Below, one piece after another: positions 46,373 through 54,848 of a DNA stretch of 64,000 nucleotides. A program made the position numbers and the translations under genes. Position 1 is the first letter of the stretch. Every line of letters begins with the position of its first letter. Source of the stretch: Gemmatimonadota bacterium (GTDB lineage: Bacteria > Gemmatimonadota > Gemmatimonadetes > Longimicrobiales > Gaopeijiaceae); the NCBI GenBank assembly GCA_022827345.1, contig JAJDTB010000007.1, positions 96,012 through 160,011 on the forward strand, in the 5' to 3' direction. The notes beneath the pieces are model-generated. The model did not search any database. It saw only the letters and a list, made by a program, of their open reading frames with translations, and was not told the DNA's origin.

Positions 46373-47380
46373 TCAGTCGATCCGCCGGTGCGTCGTCTCG
46401 ATCACCGTCCCGTCGGCGCGCGGCGGTGACCGGTAGACGTACGCGTCGCGGTCCAGCCGCGTGATCGGCTCCTCGCCCTCGACCCCGATCCAGAACGGCT
46501 CGATGGACAGGACGCGCGGCCCCACGACGAACATCGAGTCGACGATGCTGTAGGTGCCGCCACTCGCCCAGAACACCGACTGGCCCGCGTCATCCCAGAT
46601 CTGCGCGTAGCGCGCCGTGACCTTGTCCTCGAGGGTGAGGCTCGCGAGTTCGCCAGGGGTGACGACCGGGCGGCCCTTCTTCATCCACACATAGGTCCAG
46701 TGCGTATCGGTCACGTGGAACCAGGCGGTGCGGTGCTGCCAGACCTCGTCCACCTCGCCCGTGGCCAGGTTGCGCGTCGAGGTGATCTGCCAGTTGCCGC
46801 GCAGGTCCGCGGGATCGATGTCGCCCTGAGGAGTGACGGCCAGCTCGCCCATCGTGTCGAGCCGCCGGTGCGTGAATTCGAGCACGGCCTCGTCCCCATC
46901 CGGGACCGTGTGATACGCGTACGCCGTGTCGTTCACGTAGACGACCTTCTCCAGGCCGCCCATCTGCACCTGGTAGGGCTCGATGGACACGACGTTCGTG
47001 TAGCCCATCATGTCCCCGTCGAGCCACCACTCCCCCCCGCTCCCCCAGAAGCGCCACTCGCCCTTGCCGTCGAGCATCTTGGCCTGGTTTTCGGCGTGCT
47101 GCTCCTCGGGGGAAAGCTGCGCGAACTCGGCCGGCGTGCTCCCGTCGCGGCCGGCGCCCATCCAGACGTAGGTCCAGTGCGAGTCGGTGTAGTGGGTCCA
47201 GATCGTGCGGTAGTTGGCGATCGAGTCGACCTCGCCGGTCTCGAGGTTCTCGATCGTCATGATCTGCCAGACGCCGTGGAGCTTGGCCTTGTCGATCCGG
47301 GCGGTTTGGGTGGACTGGTCGGGCGGCGCGGCGCAGGCGGTGACAGCCAGCAGCAACAGGGTGATCGTGTGACGAGTCAT
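46373..47380 (-). CDS. Lipoprotein with two tandem copies of one domain
   Basis: A 335-residue lipoprotein (leader ITLLLLAVTAC). It contains the same domain of about 150 residues twice. Copy 1 begins GVWQIMTIENLETGEVD and copy 2 GNWQITSTRNLATGEVD; both continue to HWTYVWM and end with a THRRID/THRRLD tail. The W-x(n)-YRTIWTHYTDSHWTYV pattern suggests a lipocalin-like beta barrel, but I do not recognise a named family. ATG 47380 is taken as the start. Stands alone on the minus strand. Confidence 0.75.
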   Translation of the reverse strand: MTRHTITLLLLAVTACAAPPDQSTQTARIDKAKLHGVWQIMTIENLETGEVDSIANYRTIWTHYTDSHWTYVWMGAGRDGSTPAEFAQLSPEEQHAENQAKMLDGKGEWRFWGSGGEWWLDGDMMGYTNVVSIEPYQVQMGGLEKVVYVNDTAYAYHTVPDGDEAVLEFTHRRLDTMGELAVTPQGDIDPADLRGNWQITSTRNLATGEVDEVWQHRTAWFHVTDTHWTYVWMKKGRPVVTPGELASLTLEDKVTARYAQIWDDAGQSVFWASGGTYSIVDSMFVVGPRVLSIEPFWIGVEGEEPITRLDRDAYVYRSPPRADGTVIETTHRRID

Positions 47381-47506
47381 GAGGCCCTCCATCTTCAGGA
47401 GTCGGAAACCGGTCAAGCCAGTGCTGCCACTCAGCCGGTTCGGCAAGTGACCGCGCGCGGCCCGGATGACTCCAACCTGGGCGAAGACCCTCCCTGTCAG
47501 CCAGTG

Positions 47507-48331
47507 CTACCGCGCATCCGGCCAGATTCTCACCGCGAACTCGCCCCACGCGGCGCTGGGCGCATCGAAGGCGTCGACCCTTCGGAGCCGAAGCGAGATC
47601 GCCAGAGCCGAGCGATCCAGTTCCACCCCACCGCCGAAGTACCACGAATAGCGGTCCAGGCCCGGTGCGTCGTCCGGGCTGAAGTAGTCGCTCCAGGATC
47701 CGTACAGCTCCAGGAATACCCCGATGTCACGAAAACCCGGCGGCGCAACGTTCTGCATTCCAGCCGCGAGGGTGAAGCTCAAGTCGGCGCGGGTCCCTTC
47801 GAACTTCCCACGGCCCCGGTAGACGCCCCCGGCCAGTCTGGGGCTCACTTCTTCGAGACCCCAGTCCCACTCGAGACCCGTAACCGCCAGGCCATACTCT
47901 CCAGCTCTCCCCTGTGCATCTTCTTCACTCTCCGTCGACAGCCGGTACGTCTCCGCACTCAGCCGGACGGCGCCGTCCCCGCCGCTGAAGAACCGGGACA
48001 ACGCAAGCCCGCCGCCCCAATGTCCCCGCGACACGGTTGCCGGGATGGGGTCCCTCACCACCGTGCCTGCGAGAAAGGCGCTGAGCCCCCAATTCCCCGC
48101 GGCGGTAATCGGCCGCCCGGCGATCTTGATATCGGCAAACAGCCTGCCTCCGTAGGCACCGAGCCGATATCCCTTCCAGGTGGGCTTGAGGGTGGCCGCA
48201 ACCAGGATCGAATCCAGGCCGGGAAGCGCCCGCGACTCGCCGCGCCGGAAGGGATCCTGCTGCGCGGCGGACACCGCCGGATGGGACGCGAGAACGAACC
48301 CGATCAGGATACCCCAGGCGGTCTTCTTCAT
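47507..48331 (-). CDS. Exported protein, probable outer-membrane beta-barrel
   Basis: A 274-residue protein with a clear signal peptide (residues 1-23, ending VSAAQQ). The body alternates strands and turns rich in Gly and aromatic residues (YRLGAYGGRLFADIKIAG, YSWYFGGGVELDRSALAISLRLRRV), as in small outer-membrane barrels. Its start overlaps the stop of the SGNH gene upstream by ATGA, so the two are co-translated. Function not recognised. Confidence 0.7.
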   Translation of the reverse strand: MKKTAWGILIGFVLASHPAVSAAQQDPFRRGESRALPGLDSILVAATLKPTWKGYRLGAYGGRLFADIKIAGRPITAAGNWGLSAFLAGTVVRDPIPATVSRGHWGGGLALSRFFSGGDGAVRLSAETYRLSTESEEDAQGRAGEYGLAVTGLEWDWGLEEVSPRLAGGVYRGRGKFEGTRADLSFTLAAGMQNVAPPGFRDIGVFLELYGSWSDYFSPDDAPGLDRYSWYFGGGVELDRSALAISLRLRRVDAFDAPSAAWGEFAVRIWPDAR

Positions 48332-49119
48332 GCCTCGACCCGCTTGATCACGAGCGGCTTGACCCTTGAGTGGATCTCTTCGAGGATCTTCGCCGCCACC
48401 TTCTCAAAACCCTCCCTCGTCGGATGGATTTCGTTCTCCCAGTCCTGCGACGGATCCAGGGTTTCGCGCAGGTCAGCGTATACGAAGTCGTCGGGATACC
48501 GGCGCTGGAGGAGATCGAGGTCGTCGTTGAAGCGCTTCACCAGCAGAGCGGCGATCTCTGTCTGCAGGTCCGGATCCTCGATCCCGACCGACTCCATCTC
48601 CGGATGGATCCAGGGACCGATCCCGGTCTCCACCCCCAACATGCGGACCCCCTCGGGGCCTGGCCTGAAGTAGTCGTAACCGTGGGCCAGAATCGGCACA
48701 TGGGGACCGATTTGCCGGATCAGGCCCTCGTAGTGCTCGCGGAGACCGCCGAACAGAGCATCCGCACGTTCCGCGACGATGCACTCCTCTGCCTGGCCGT
48801 CCATCCGGAACAGCCCTTCGGCCGCCTGCTGGATATCGTTCCCGCCCCCGCTGAACAGAAGAAAGAGCGCCTTCTCGTCCTCTATCGACGCGAGCAGGTG
48901 GCTGCGAGCACGCTCCGTCCCCACCATGTTCTCAACGGTGTCGCCGCTCATCTCCAGGCGCAGATGCGCGAACGTGTCGGCGTCCTCGATCAGGTCGATG
49001 ATGTTGGGGAAGAACTCGTGGGAGAACCACGAGTCGCCTTCGCTGACGACGACGGGGAATCGGGCATCCCTTCGCTTCCGGAAACGAGCCCAGCGCTCGG
49101 ACTGTCGGTATCGGGGCAT
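48328..49119 (-). CDS. SGNH/GDSL-type hydrolase
   Basis: A 263-residue protein. Block I is VVSEGDSWFSHEFF (nucleophile serine of GDSW), block III is FSGGGNDIQ, and block V is EIHPTREGF with the Asp/His pair replaced by xIHP. These place it in the SGNH esterase superfamily. There is no signal peptide, so the enzyme is predicted cytoplasmic. It lies between the membrane protein at 49141 and the outer-membrane protein at 47507. Substrate unknown. Confidence 0.8.
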   Translation of the reverse strand: MPRYRQSERWARFRKRRDARFPVVVSEGDSWFSHEFFPNIIDLIEDADTFAHLRLEMSGDTVENMVGTERARSHLLASIEDEKALFLLFSGGGNDIQQAAEGLFRMDGQAEECIVAERADALFGGLREHYEGLIRQIGPHVPILAHGYDYFRPGPEGVRMLGVETGIGPWIHPEMESVGIEDPDLQTEIAALLVKRFNDDLDLLQRRYPDDFVYADLRETLDPSQDWENEIHPTREGFEKVAAKILEEIHSRVKPLVIKRVEA

Positions 49120-49140
49120 TTGTAATCGCCTCGCCGTCCC

Positions 49141-49644
49141 TCAGCCGGCGGGCGACGGGTCTGGCGGCAACTGTGCCTCGGCCAGCTTTTTCTCTGCCTT
49201 GGCCGTGTCAAGTCTCGCCTGGGCTTCATCCGCATTGAGTTTTGCTACTTGCTTGACGGATTCGGCTTTTGCAATTTTGGCCGCCATGATCGCATCGCGT
49301 GCGTCCTTGCCGATTCCGAGGTACCCCTGGAACAGGGCGAGGGCGCCCGAGCTCCCGCCGGCAATGACGAAGCCGGTCACGATCTTCCCGGCCGTCTCGT
49401 TGTCCGTGTTTTCCAGCAGTGCTCGCAGGATGTCGAAGTCATAACCGAAGGCGATCCCGAGTGAGCCGGCGAGTGCCACCAGGCCCTTCAAGCCCGGATA
49501 TTTGTTGGAACCATCCTCGTATGACGTCAGTCGTTTGAACCATTCGTGCTCAAAGATGAACGCCAGCGCCCGCTCCACGATGAGCGCCACAATGACCAGG
49601 GTTCCCAGTGTCCCGACGGCTTCGGATGGCATATTGGTTGTCAC
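49141..49644 (-). CDS. Membrane protein with C-terminal coiled coil
   Basis: A 167-residue protein. Hydrophobic segments lie at about 10-30 (TLGTLVIVALIVERALAFIF), 53-68 and 88-107, followed by an Ala/Lys/Glu-rich coiled coil from 113 to 157 (KIAKAESVKQVAKLNADEAQ). No known domain; holin-like size and topology were considered but not supported. GTG 49644 or ATG 49632 could start it. First gene of the trio with the SGNH hydrolase and the barrel protein. Confidence 0.65.
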   Translation of the reverse strand: MTTNMPSEAVGTLGTLVIVALIVERALAFIFEHEWFKRLTSYEDGSNKYPGLKGLVALAGSLGIAFGYDFDILRALLENTDNETAGKIVTGFVIAGGSSGALALFQGYLGIGKDARDAIMAAKIAKAESVKQVAKLNADEAQARLDTAKAEKKLAEAQLPPDPSPAG

Positions 49645-49789
49645 TCGACAGGGGTTGTGGTGTATTGATTATCACATTATTTGAGATGACAATAATATGC
49701 GTCGTTTTCAGACAATCGCAAGTCTTTTGTCCCGAACCGTTCGATTGCGGGAAGAGGTGACAAGCGCCCTCCTGGGCAACCCGCCGAGT

Positions 49790-50743
49790 TCAGAAGTCCC
49801 GAACGAACTCCCGCATGCGCCGCTTCGTCGCCGCGTCCGGCAGGCGGCCGAAGCCGGCGCCGACGTTGTCTTCCATGTGCACCGGATTGGTCGTCTCGGT
49901 CAGCGCACAGGTCACGGCGGGATGCGCCAGGATGTACTTGAGCGAAAACTGCGCCCAGCTCTCGCAGTCGAATTCGGACGCCCACTCGGGCAACTCACGC
50001 CCGCTCACGCGCCCGAAGTAGCTGCCGTTCATGAACGGGCGGTTGATCAGGACGCCGAGCCCGAGGTCCTGCGCGAGCGGCAGGAGCCGATCCTCCGCCC
50101 CCGGCTCCATGACCGAGTAGTTGATCTGCACGAAGTCGAGCGGCTCCGACCTCATCACCCGCTCGAACGCGTCGTGCTGGCCGTTGCTCGACACGGTGAC
50201 GCCGATATGGCGCGCCTCGCCCGAGTCCTTCCACCGCAGCACGTTCGGCCAGTGCGCGTCCAGATCGCGCAGGCTCTCGACCTGCAGCAGATCCAGCGTG
50301 CGGCCCCCGACGAGCCGCCGGTTCTGCCGCATCTGCTCGATGCCCGACGCTTCCCCGTCCGTGTTGATCTTGGTCGCCACGAAGAGGCGGCCGCTGAACT
50401 CGGGCGCGGTCAGTACCTGCCCGAACTCGTCGTCGATCTCGGGCGTGCGGGGCGAGGTGTCGACGACCCGGCCCCCGTGCTCCAGGAGCATCCGGATGAC
50501 CTCCGCCACGGGTTCGGTCCCTTCGGTCGGGATCTCGAGCACGGGCTTCGAAGAGCCGAAGCCGACGATGGGCAGGGACTCGCCGGTGCCCGGGATGGGG
50601 CGGGTGGGGAGGGCCTGGGGCGCAGGGATAGTCTGCGCTGCGGCCGCGTTCCCCAGCACTGCACGCGGGGCGGCCAGCACCGTTCCGAGGCCCGCCATGC
50701 GCGCGAGAAAGTCGCGCCGTGTCGTGTCGTCCGGGGTCGTCAT
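49790..50743 (-). CDS. Exported aldo/keto reductase (Tat signal)
   Basis: A 317-residue protein. TTRRDFLARMAGLGTVLA (residues 7-24) is a twin-arginine leader, so the enzyme is probably periplasmic. The AKR barrel follows: IVGFGSSKPV, RVVDTSPRTPEIDDEFGQVL, the lysine region FVATKIN, and RHIGVTVSSNG. The usual catalytic tyrosine (SExxxG helix) reads DDEFG, so catalysis may be altered. The ATG overlaps the stop of the upstream fragment at 50740 (ATGA). Confidence 0.85.
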   Translation of the reverse strand: MTTPDDTTRRDFLARMAGLGTVLAAPRAVLGNAAAAQTIPAPQALPTRPIPGTGESLPIVGFGSSKPVLEIPTEGTEPVAEVIRMLLEHGGRVVDTSPRTPEIDDEFGQVLTAPEFSGRLFVATKINTDGEASGIEQMRQNRRLVGGRTLDLLQVESLRDLDAHWPNVLRWKDSGEARHIGVTVSSNGQHDAFERVMRSEPLDFVQINYSVMEPGAEDRLLPLAQDLGLGVLINRPFMNGSYFGRVSGRELPEWASEFDCESWAQFSLKYILAHPAVTCALTETTNPVHMEDNVGAGFGRLPDAATKRRMREFVRDF

Positions 50744-51072
50744 GGTATCCGGCGCACCCGGGTGAGGAACTCCTCGGCTGTAGCACAGTCGATCACGGCA
50801 CGAGCGGCTTCTGAGATGCGATCGGGTCCGGACGACTCACCGAGCAACTCACGCAACTCCTCGGCCACTCCAGGACCGAACTTCATGCCAACCTGCTGAT
50901 ACAGCATCTCGGCCCGGCCCTCGTCGCGCCCCTGCCGAAACCAGGTCTTCCCGAACTCCTCGAGGCTACGCTCGTATTCTGTCATTACCCTTGCCATCGT
51001 CGTCACCTCCGGCACCTGCCCTCTCGTGATCCGACCACTCGAAACTAGCATTTCCAGTACACACTCGGCCAT
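50740..51072 (-). CDS. C-terminal fragment of an Rpn/PD-(D/E)XK-type transposase-like nuclease
   Basis: 110 residues. MTEYERSLEEFGKTWFRQGRDEGRAEML followed by a KFGPGVAEELREL tail looks like the C-terminal region of Rpn (recombination-promoting nuclease) proteins. The nuclease domain is absent. In frame upstream, without a start codon, the sequence continues VSVPAGTLATLRELTQIADETGSRYDSL as far as a stop inside the 39-bp repeat at 51164. Probably a remnant; the downstream ATGA overlap with the reductase gene may be fortuitous or give coupled translation. Confidence 0.5.
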   Translation of the reverse strand: MAECVLEMLVSSGRITRGQVPEVTTMARVMTEYERSLEEFGKTWFRQGRDEGRAEMLYQQVGMKFGPGVAEELRELLGESSGPDRISEAARAVIDCATAEEFLTRVRRIP

Positions 51073-51163
51073 CAGGCTGTCGTATCGACTGCCCGTCTCG
51101 TCGGCGATCTGCGTCAGCTCTCGCAGGGTCGCCAGCGTGCCGGCTGGGACAGAAACAGAACTG

Positions 51164-51202
51164 TAATGTGCGGATTACACTATGTAATGTGTACTTTACA
51201 TA
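51164..51202. repeat. 39-bp AT-rich quasi-palindrome, copy D
   Basis: Half-sites TGTAATGT-N4-ATTACA-N3-TGTAATGT-N2-ACTTTACA, spacing identical to copy B at 12774. It lies 83 bp upstream of the choice-of-anchor gene and upstream of the Rpn-like fragment. Confidence 0.75.
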
Positions 51203-51285
51203 TTGTGTATGAATGCGAGTGGTTGCGTGCGACGCGCCAGCGGCGGATCTTGGGACCGACTCGACAGTGACGTAGGAGGACAACC

Positions 51286-53724
51286 ATGAAGTCGCCAGCC
51301 AGGGCAATCATCGCCAGTTTCGTTCTGCCTCTTTTTGGACTTGTGCTACACCCACCCCTTGCCGCCCAGTCCCGCTCCCCTGGCCTCGAATCCATGTGGG
51401 CGGCCGCCGGCTTCGGAGCTGCGATCGCCATCGGCGACGGCGAGATCTTCGTGGGGCGCACTGGCGGCGGGATCGCCGGCGCGATCTACCCGTCGCCGGG
51501 GAGCATCTACGTCTTCGAGCGGGGGGACGACGGATGGGATTTTGCCTACGTGATCAGCGGCGACGGTGTCGAAATCGGCGACGAATTCGGAGCAGCGCTG
51601 GCGGTCGAGGGCGATCGGCTGCTCGTGGGCGCGCCTGGGCGTGATGGCGGCCGGGGAGGCGCATATCTCTTCGAGCGCGTGGACGGCGAATGGAATCAGA
51701 CGTCTACCCTCGCGCCTCCACAGAGTGATGACCGCGAAGTACGCGGTGCGGGCGCGGCCGTCGCGATGTCGGGCGATGCCGCCTACCTCGGCGCCCCCTC
51801 CGACGCGGGCCCGGGCACCGTCATACGTTTCCCCGTGTCCGGCGGCACCGTGGCGGTTATCGACGCCCCCGGGGCTCTCGCCGAAGACCGCCCCACCCCC
51901 GACCTTTTCGGCGCGTCCCTGTCCCTGACCGGCAACCTTCTCGTCGTCGGCGCGCCCGGAACCGGCGGCGATCGCGGCGCGGCCTACGCCTACGACGCCG
52001 ACTTCGCGGCCGACGCCTCCCCCACGGCCACCCTGGCGCTCGACGATGCCCGCGGCGGCGACGCCTTCGGCACAAGCCTCAGCGCCACAGGCACATCCGT
52101 CCTCATCGGGGCGCCCGGCGCAAACGAAGGAGCCGGCACGGCCACCCTCTTCACCCGGGACGACACCGGCGCATGGCACCAGACCGCCCGGCTGACATTC
52201 CCCGAGTCCGGCCCGGCCGGCTACGGCTCCGCCGTCGCCTTCGACGGCACCACCGCCTGGGTCGGCGCCAGCGCCGCGGGCCAGAGCGCCGGCAGCGCCC
52301 AGGTCTTCCAGGTCACGACCGCCCCCACCATCACCCTCGAGCCCCAATCCACCATCCCGGCCCCCGGATTCTCCCGCGGCGCCCTCTTCGGCTCGTTCGC
52401 AGCGCTGCGCGACGACGTAGCCGTGATCGCCGCCTCGAACGCCGACATGCGGCTCGGCGCGGCCGTCGTCTTCGAGCGCGGGGACGGCGGCTGGACCCAG
52501 GGCTCGACCCTCCGCGAATCCACCCGCACGCTCGATGCCGTGATCGGCGAGGAGGCCCCCTGCACCGACGGCGCCACCGGGCCCTTCGACTGCTCGCAGG
52601 TCGACCTGGTCGCGTTCGTGCCGCTCGCGTCGCTGGGAGCCGATCCGGGCACGATCCTCAACGACATCTGGGGCTGGACCGACCCCGTGACCGGCCGCGA
52701 CTGGGCGCTCGTCGGGCGCTCGGACGCCACGGCCTTCGTCGACGTCAGCGACCCCGCCAACCCGCGCTACGCCGGCGAGCTGCCAATGACCGAGGGGGCC
52801 ACCGAGAACCTCTGGCGCGACATCAAGGTGTATGCGGACCACGCGTTCATCGTCGCCGACGGCGCCGGGGCGCACGGCGTGCAGATCTTCGACCTCACGC
52901 AACTTCGGGACACCGCCGGCCCGCCCGTGACCTTCGCCGAGACCGCCCGCTACGACGGCATCGCCAGCTCCCACAACATCGTCATCAACCCGGAGACGGG
53001 GATGGCCTACGCGGTCGGCAGCAGCATGGGCGGCACGACCTGCGGCGGCGGCCTGCACATGATCGACGTGCGTACGCCGGCCGAGCCCGTCTTCCTGGGC
53101 TGCTTCTCCGACGCCACCACCGGACGCCAGCGCACCGGCTACTCCCACGACGCCCAGTGCGTCATCTACCGGGGCCCCGACGAGGACTACCAGGGCCGCG
53201 AGATCTGCTTCGGCGCCAACGAGACCGCGCTCAGCATCGCCGACGTCACCGACCGCGAAAACCCCATCGCCATCGCCCGCGGCGAGTACCCCAACGTCGG
53301 CTACACGCACCAGGGCTGGCTGACCGAGGACCACCGCCACTTCTTCATGGGCGACGAGGCCGACGAGTCCCAGGGCAGAGTCGACCGCACCCGCACCCTC
53401 ATCTGGGACGTGGCCGACCTGGACGACCCCCTGCTGCTCAAGGAGCACTTCGCCGAGACGGGAACCATCGACCACAACCAGTACATCCGTGGCAACCGTC
53501 TCTACCAGGCAAATCTGATGAGTGGATTGAGGGTGCTCGACATCAGCGACGTGGAGAATCCGGTAGAGATCGGGTTCTTCGATACGGTGCCGGATGATGC
53601 GGGGCTGCCGGCGTTCGGGGGGGCGTGGAGCAATTACCCGTTCTTTGAGAGCGGGGTGGTGGTGGTGTCGAGCTGGGGTGAGGGGCTGTTTGTGTTGAGG
53701 CCGAGGGGGAGGCCGGTGAGTTGA
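51286..53724 (+). CDS. Secreted choice-of-anchor B family protein with FG-GAP repeats
   Basis: An 812-residue exported protein (signal 1-27, ending PLAAQ). Residues 40-420 carry FG-GAP/integrin-like blades (DEFGAALAVEGDRLLVGAPGRDGGRGGAYLFER and repeats). Residues 440-805 are the LVIVD-type second propeller of choice-of-anchor B proteins (TAFVDVSDPANPRYAG, SHNIVINPETGMAYAVG, HDAQCVIYRGPDEDYQGREI, DHNQYIRGNRLYQANLMSGLRVLDISD). ATG 51286 follows AGGAGGA. Probably a surface or periplasmic binding protein; function not known. Confidence 0.85.
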   Translation: MKSPARAIIASFVLPLFGLVLHPPLAAQSRSPGLESMWAAAGFGAAIAIGDGEIFVGRTGGGIAGAIYPSPGSIYVFERGDDGWDFAYVISGDGVEIGDEFGAALAVEGDRLLVGAPGRDGGRGGAYLFERVDGEWNQTSTLAPPQSDDREVRGAGAAVAMSGDAAYLGAPSDAGPGTVIRFPVSGGTVAVIDAPGALAEDRPTPDLFGASLSLTGNLLVVGAPGTGGDRGAAYAYDADFAADASPTATLALDDARGGDAFGTSLSATGTSVLIGAPGANEGAGTATLFTRDDTGAWHQTARLTFPESGPAGYGSAVAFDGTTAWVGASAAGQSAGSAQVFQVTTAPTITLEPQSTIPAPGFSRGALFGSFAALRDDVAVIAASNADMRLGAAVVFERGDGGWTQGSTLRESTRTLDAVIGEEAPCTDGATGPFDCSQVDLVAFVPLASLGADPGTILNDIWGWTDPVTGRDWALVGRSDATAFVDVSDPANPRYAGELPMTEGATENLWRDIKVYADHAFIVADGAGAHGVQIFDLTQLRDTAGPPVTFAETARYDGIASSHNIVINPETGMAYAVGSSMGGTTCGGGLHMIDVRTPAEPVFLGCFSDATTGRQRTGYSHDAQCVIYRGPDEDYQGREICFGANETALSIADVTDRENPIAIARGEYPNVGYTHQGWLTEDHRHFFMGDEADESQGRVDRTRTLIWDVADLDDPLLLKEHFAETGTIDHNQYIRGNRLYQANLMSGLRVLDISDVENPVEIGFFDTVPDDAGLPAFGGAWSNYPFFESGVVVVSSWGEGLFVLRPRGRPVS

Positions 53725-54680
53725 GGGAGGGCAAGCAGTTGCCGCGCGGGGCCTTCCATTGGCTACTGCCCACACTCCAAGCTGCGTGGGCACAAGGCTG
53801 GCACACGTTCGCCGACCTACCGCTGGCCAACTGTGTTCACCGAGGTGGCACGCAGCCCACTCGTGGCTAGGTATCGCTCAAGAGGCCGCTCCGAACCCTT
53901 TTTCGCTGGTTCGCCGGCAGGGAATACGACTTGTCGGAGTATTGGCTGAGGCGACCATCCTTGAGCAAGCGGTCGAGGTAGCTCGAGAGGTTGCTACTAA
54001 TCGACTTCTTTTAGTGGCCATCGGCAGACTTCGCGTTTTCCAGGATTTCGGCGCGCGAAAAGCGGGTCCTCTCTTGGCAATACTGCTAGATGTGCGGCCG
54101 CCATGAACACGACATCGGTACCCGTGTTGCCGCCCAGACGAGAAGATCATCGTGGCCAACGAAATGTCGGTATTCATCTGCCGGGACGGCGACTTTTCCG
54201 GTGGACCGGCAGCAGGCTCCGGCGCTTGGCCAACCAGCGTGCCAACATCGAAGTTTCCGTAGCTGAGCACCTTTTCGAACAGGTCGATCAGCCCGTTCTC
54301 GACGTAGGAGGAAGGACCTTGGTACTCAGTCCGGCAACGCGTCGCCGGTTGCGTCTCGCTGCCCGTCCCGCCCCTCGCGCGCGCAACGGCCAAGGCGTTC
54401 AGAGGCTTCGCCGCGAAAGCCGTCGGGGAAGGTGAGGCCGTGTCCCCGAGGAACACGTTCACCCGCGTGTCGAATAACTGCCTCGGCGTCTCCATGCCTG
54501 GAACGCTGAAGAGGCGCTCGCAGGCAAGTCAACCCGTCTGGGAATCGCCTGTTGTCCGATAGCGTTCGCGGATGTTCGATAGCGTAAAGTAGCCGGCGGC
54601 GGTCGTCCCCAACGGGAAGGAAGAACACCCCCGCAACGTTCTCGGCGGGCCGCCCGCACTCCCCAGCGCGGCGCTTAGTC
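53725..54680. other. Decayed region without an intact gene
   Basis: Long open frames exist on both strands, but none looks like a complete natural protein. A minus-strand frame near 54200-54330 contains SYVENGLIDLFEKVLSYGNFDVGTLVGQ, which could be a coding fragment. Two clearer remnants are listed at 53831 and 54681. The region seems to be the wreck of a larger locus next to the mobile elements. Confidence 0.5.
53831..54088 (-). pseudogene. Remnant of a winged-helix-like protein
   Basis: The minus frame reads RTRFSRAEILENAKSADGH, then an in-frame TAA (54011-54013), then KKSISSNLSSYLDRLLKDGRLSQYSDKSYSLP. The helix-turn-wing character is suggestive of a DNA-binding domain. There is no start codon and the frame is broken, so this is a pseudogene fragment at best. 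Confidence 0.35.
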
Positions 54681-54806
54681 TTAGTAGACCGGCCGGACCG
54701 CGGTGTCCGTCAGCCACCGCCTGAAGTCCGGATTGTCCGCGAAGAGCTTGAAGAGTTGGTTGTTGTCCTGAACCATCCCCGGTACCACGCGCTCCGTAGC
54801 CTTGTC
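54681..54806 (-). pseudogene. C-terminal tail of a type I restriction R subunit (hsdR remnant)
   Basis: The frame ends DKATERVVPGMVQDNNQLF followed by KLFADNPDFRRWLTDTAVRPVY and a TAA. The DNxxLFKxFxDNxxFxRWLTD pattern is the typical C-terminus of HsdR. Nothing of the helicase or nuclease domains is present upstream, where the metalloprotease gene begins. It marks a lost restriction-modification locus. Confidence 0.5.
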
Positions 54807-54848
54807 GGAACTCGACACGGGGCGTCCTCTTGCGGTTGGTGTCCCACG

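Noticed and set aside
49141..49644. Phage holin with SGNH lysin
   Set aside because: The SGNH protein is not a lysin type, there are no phage genes nearby, and the coiled-coil tail does not fit a holin.
51346..53793. 815-codon minus-strand frame opposite the choice-of-anchor gene
   Set aside because: The plus-strand protein has clear repeats and a signal peptide; the antisense product is low-complexity.
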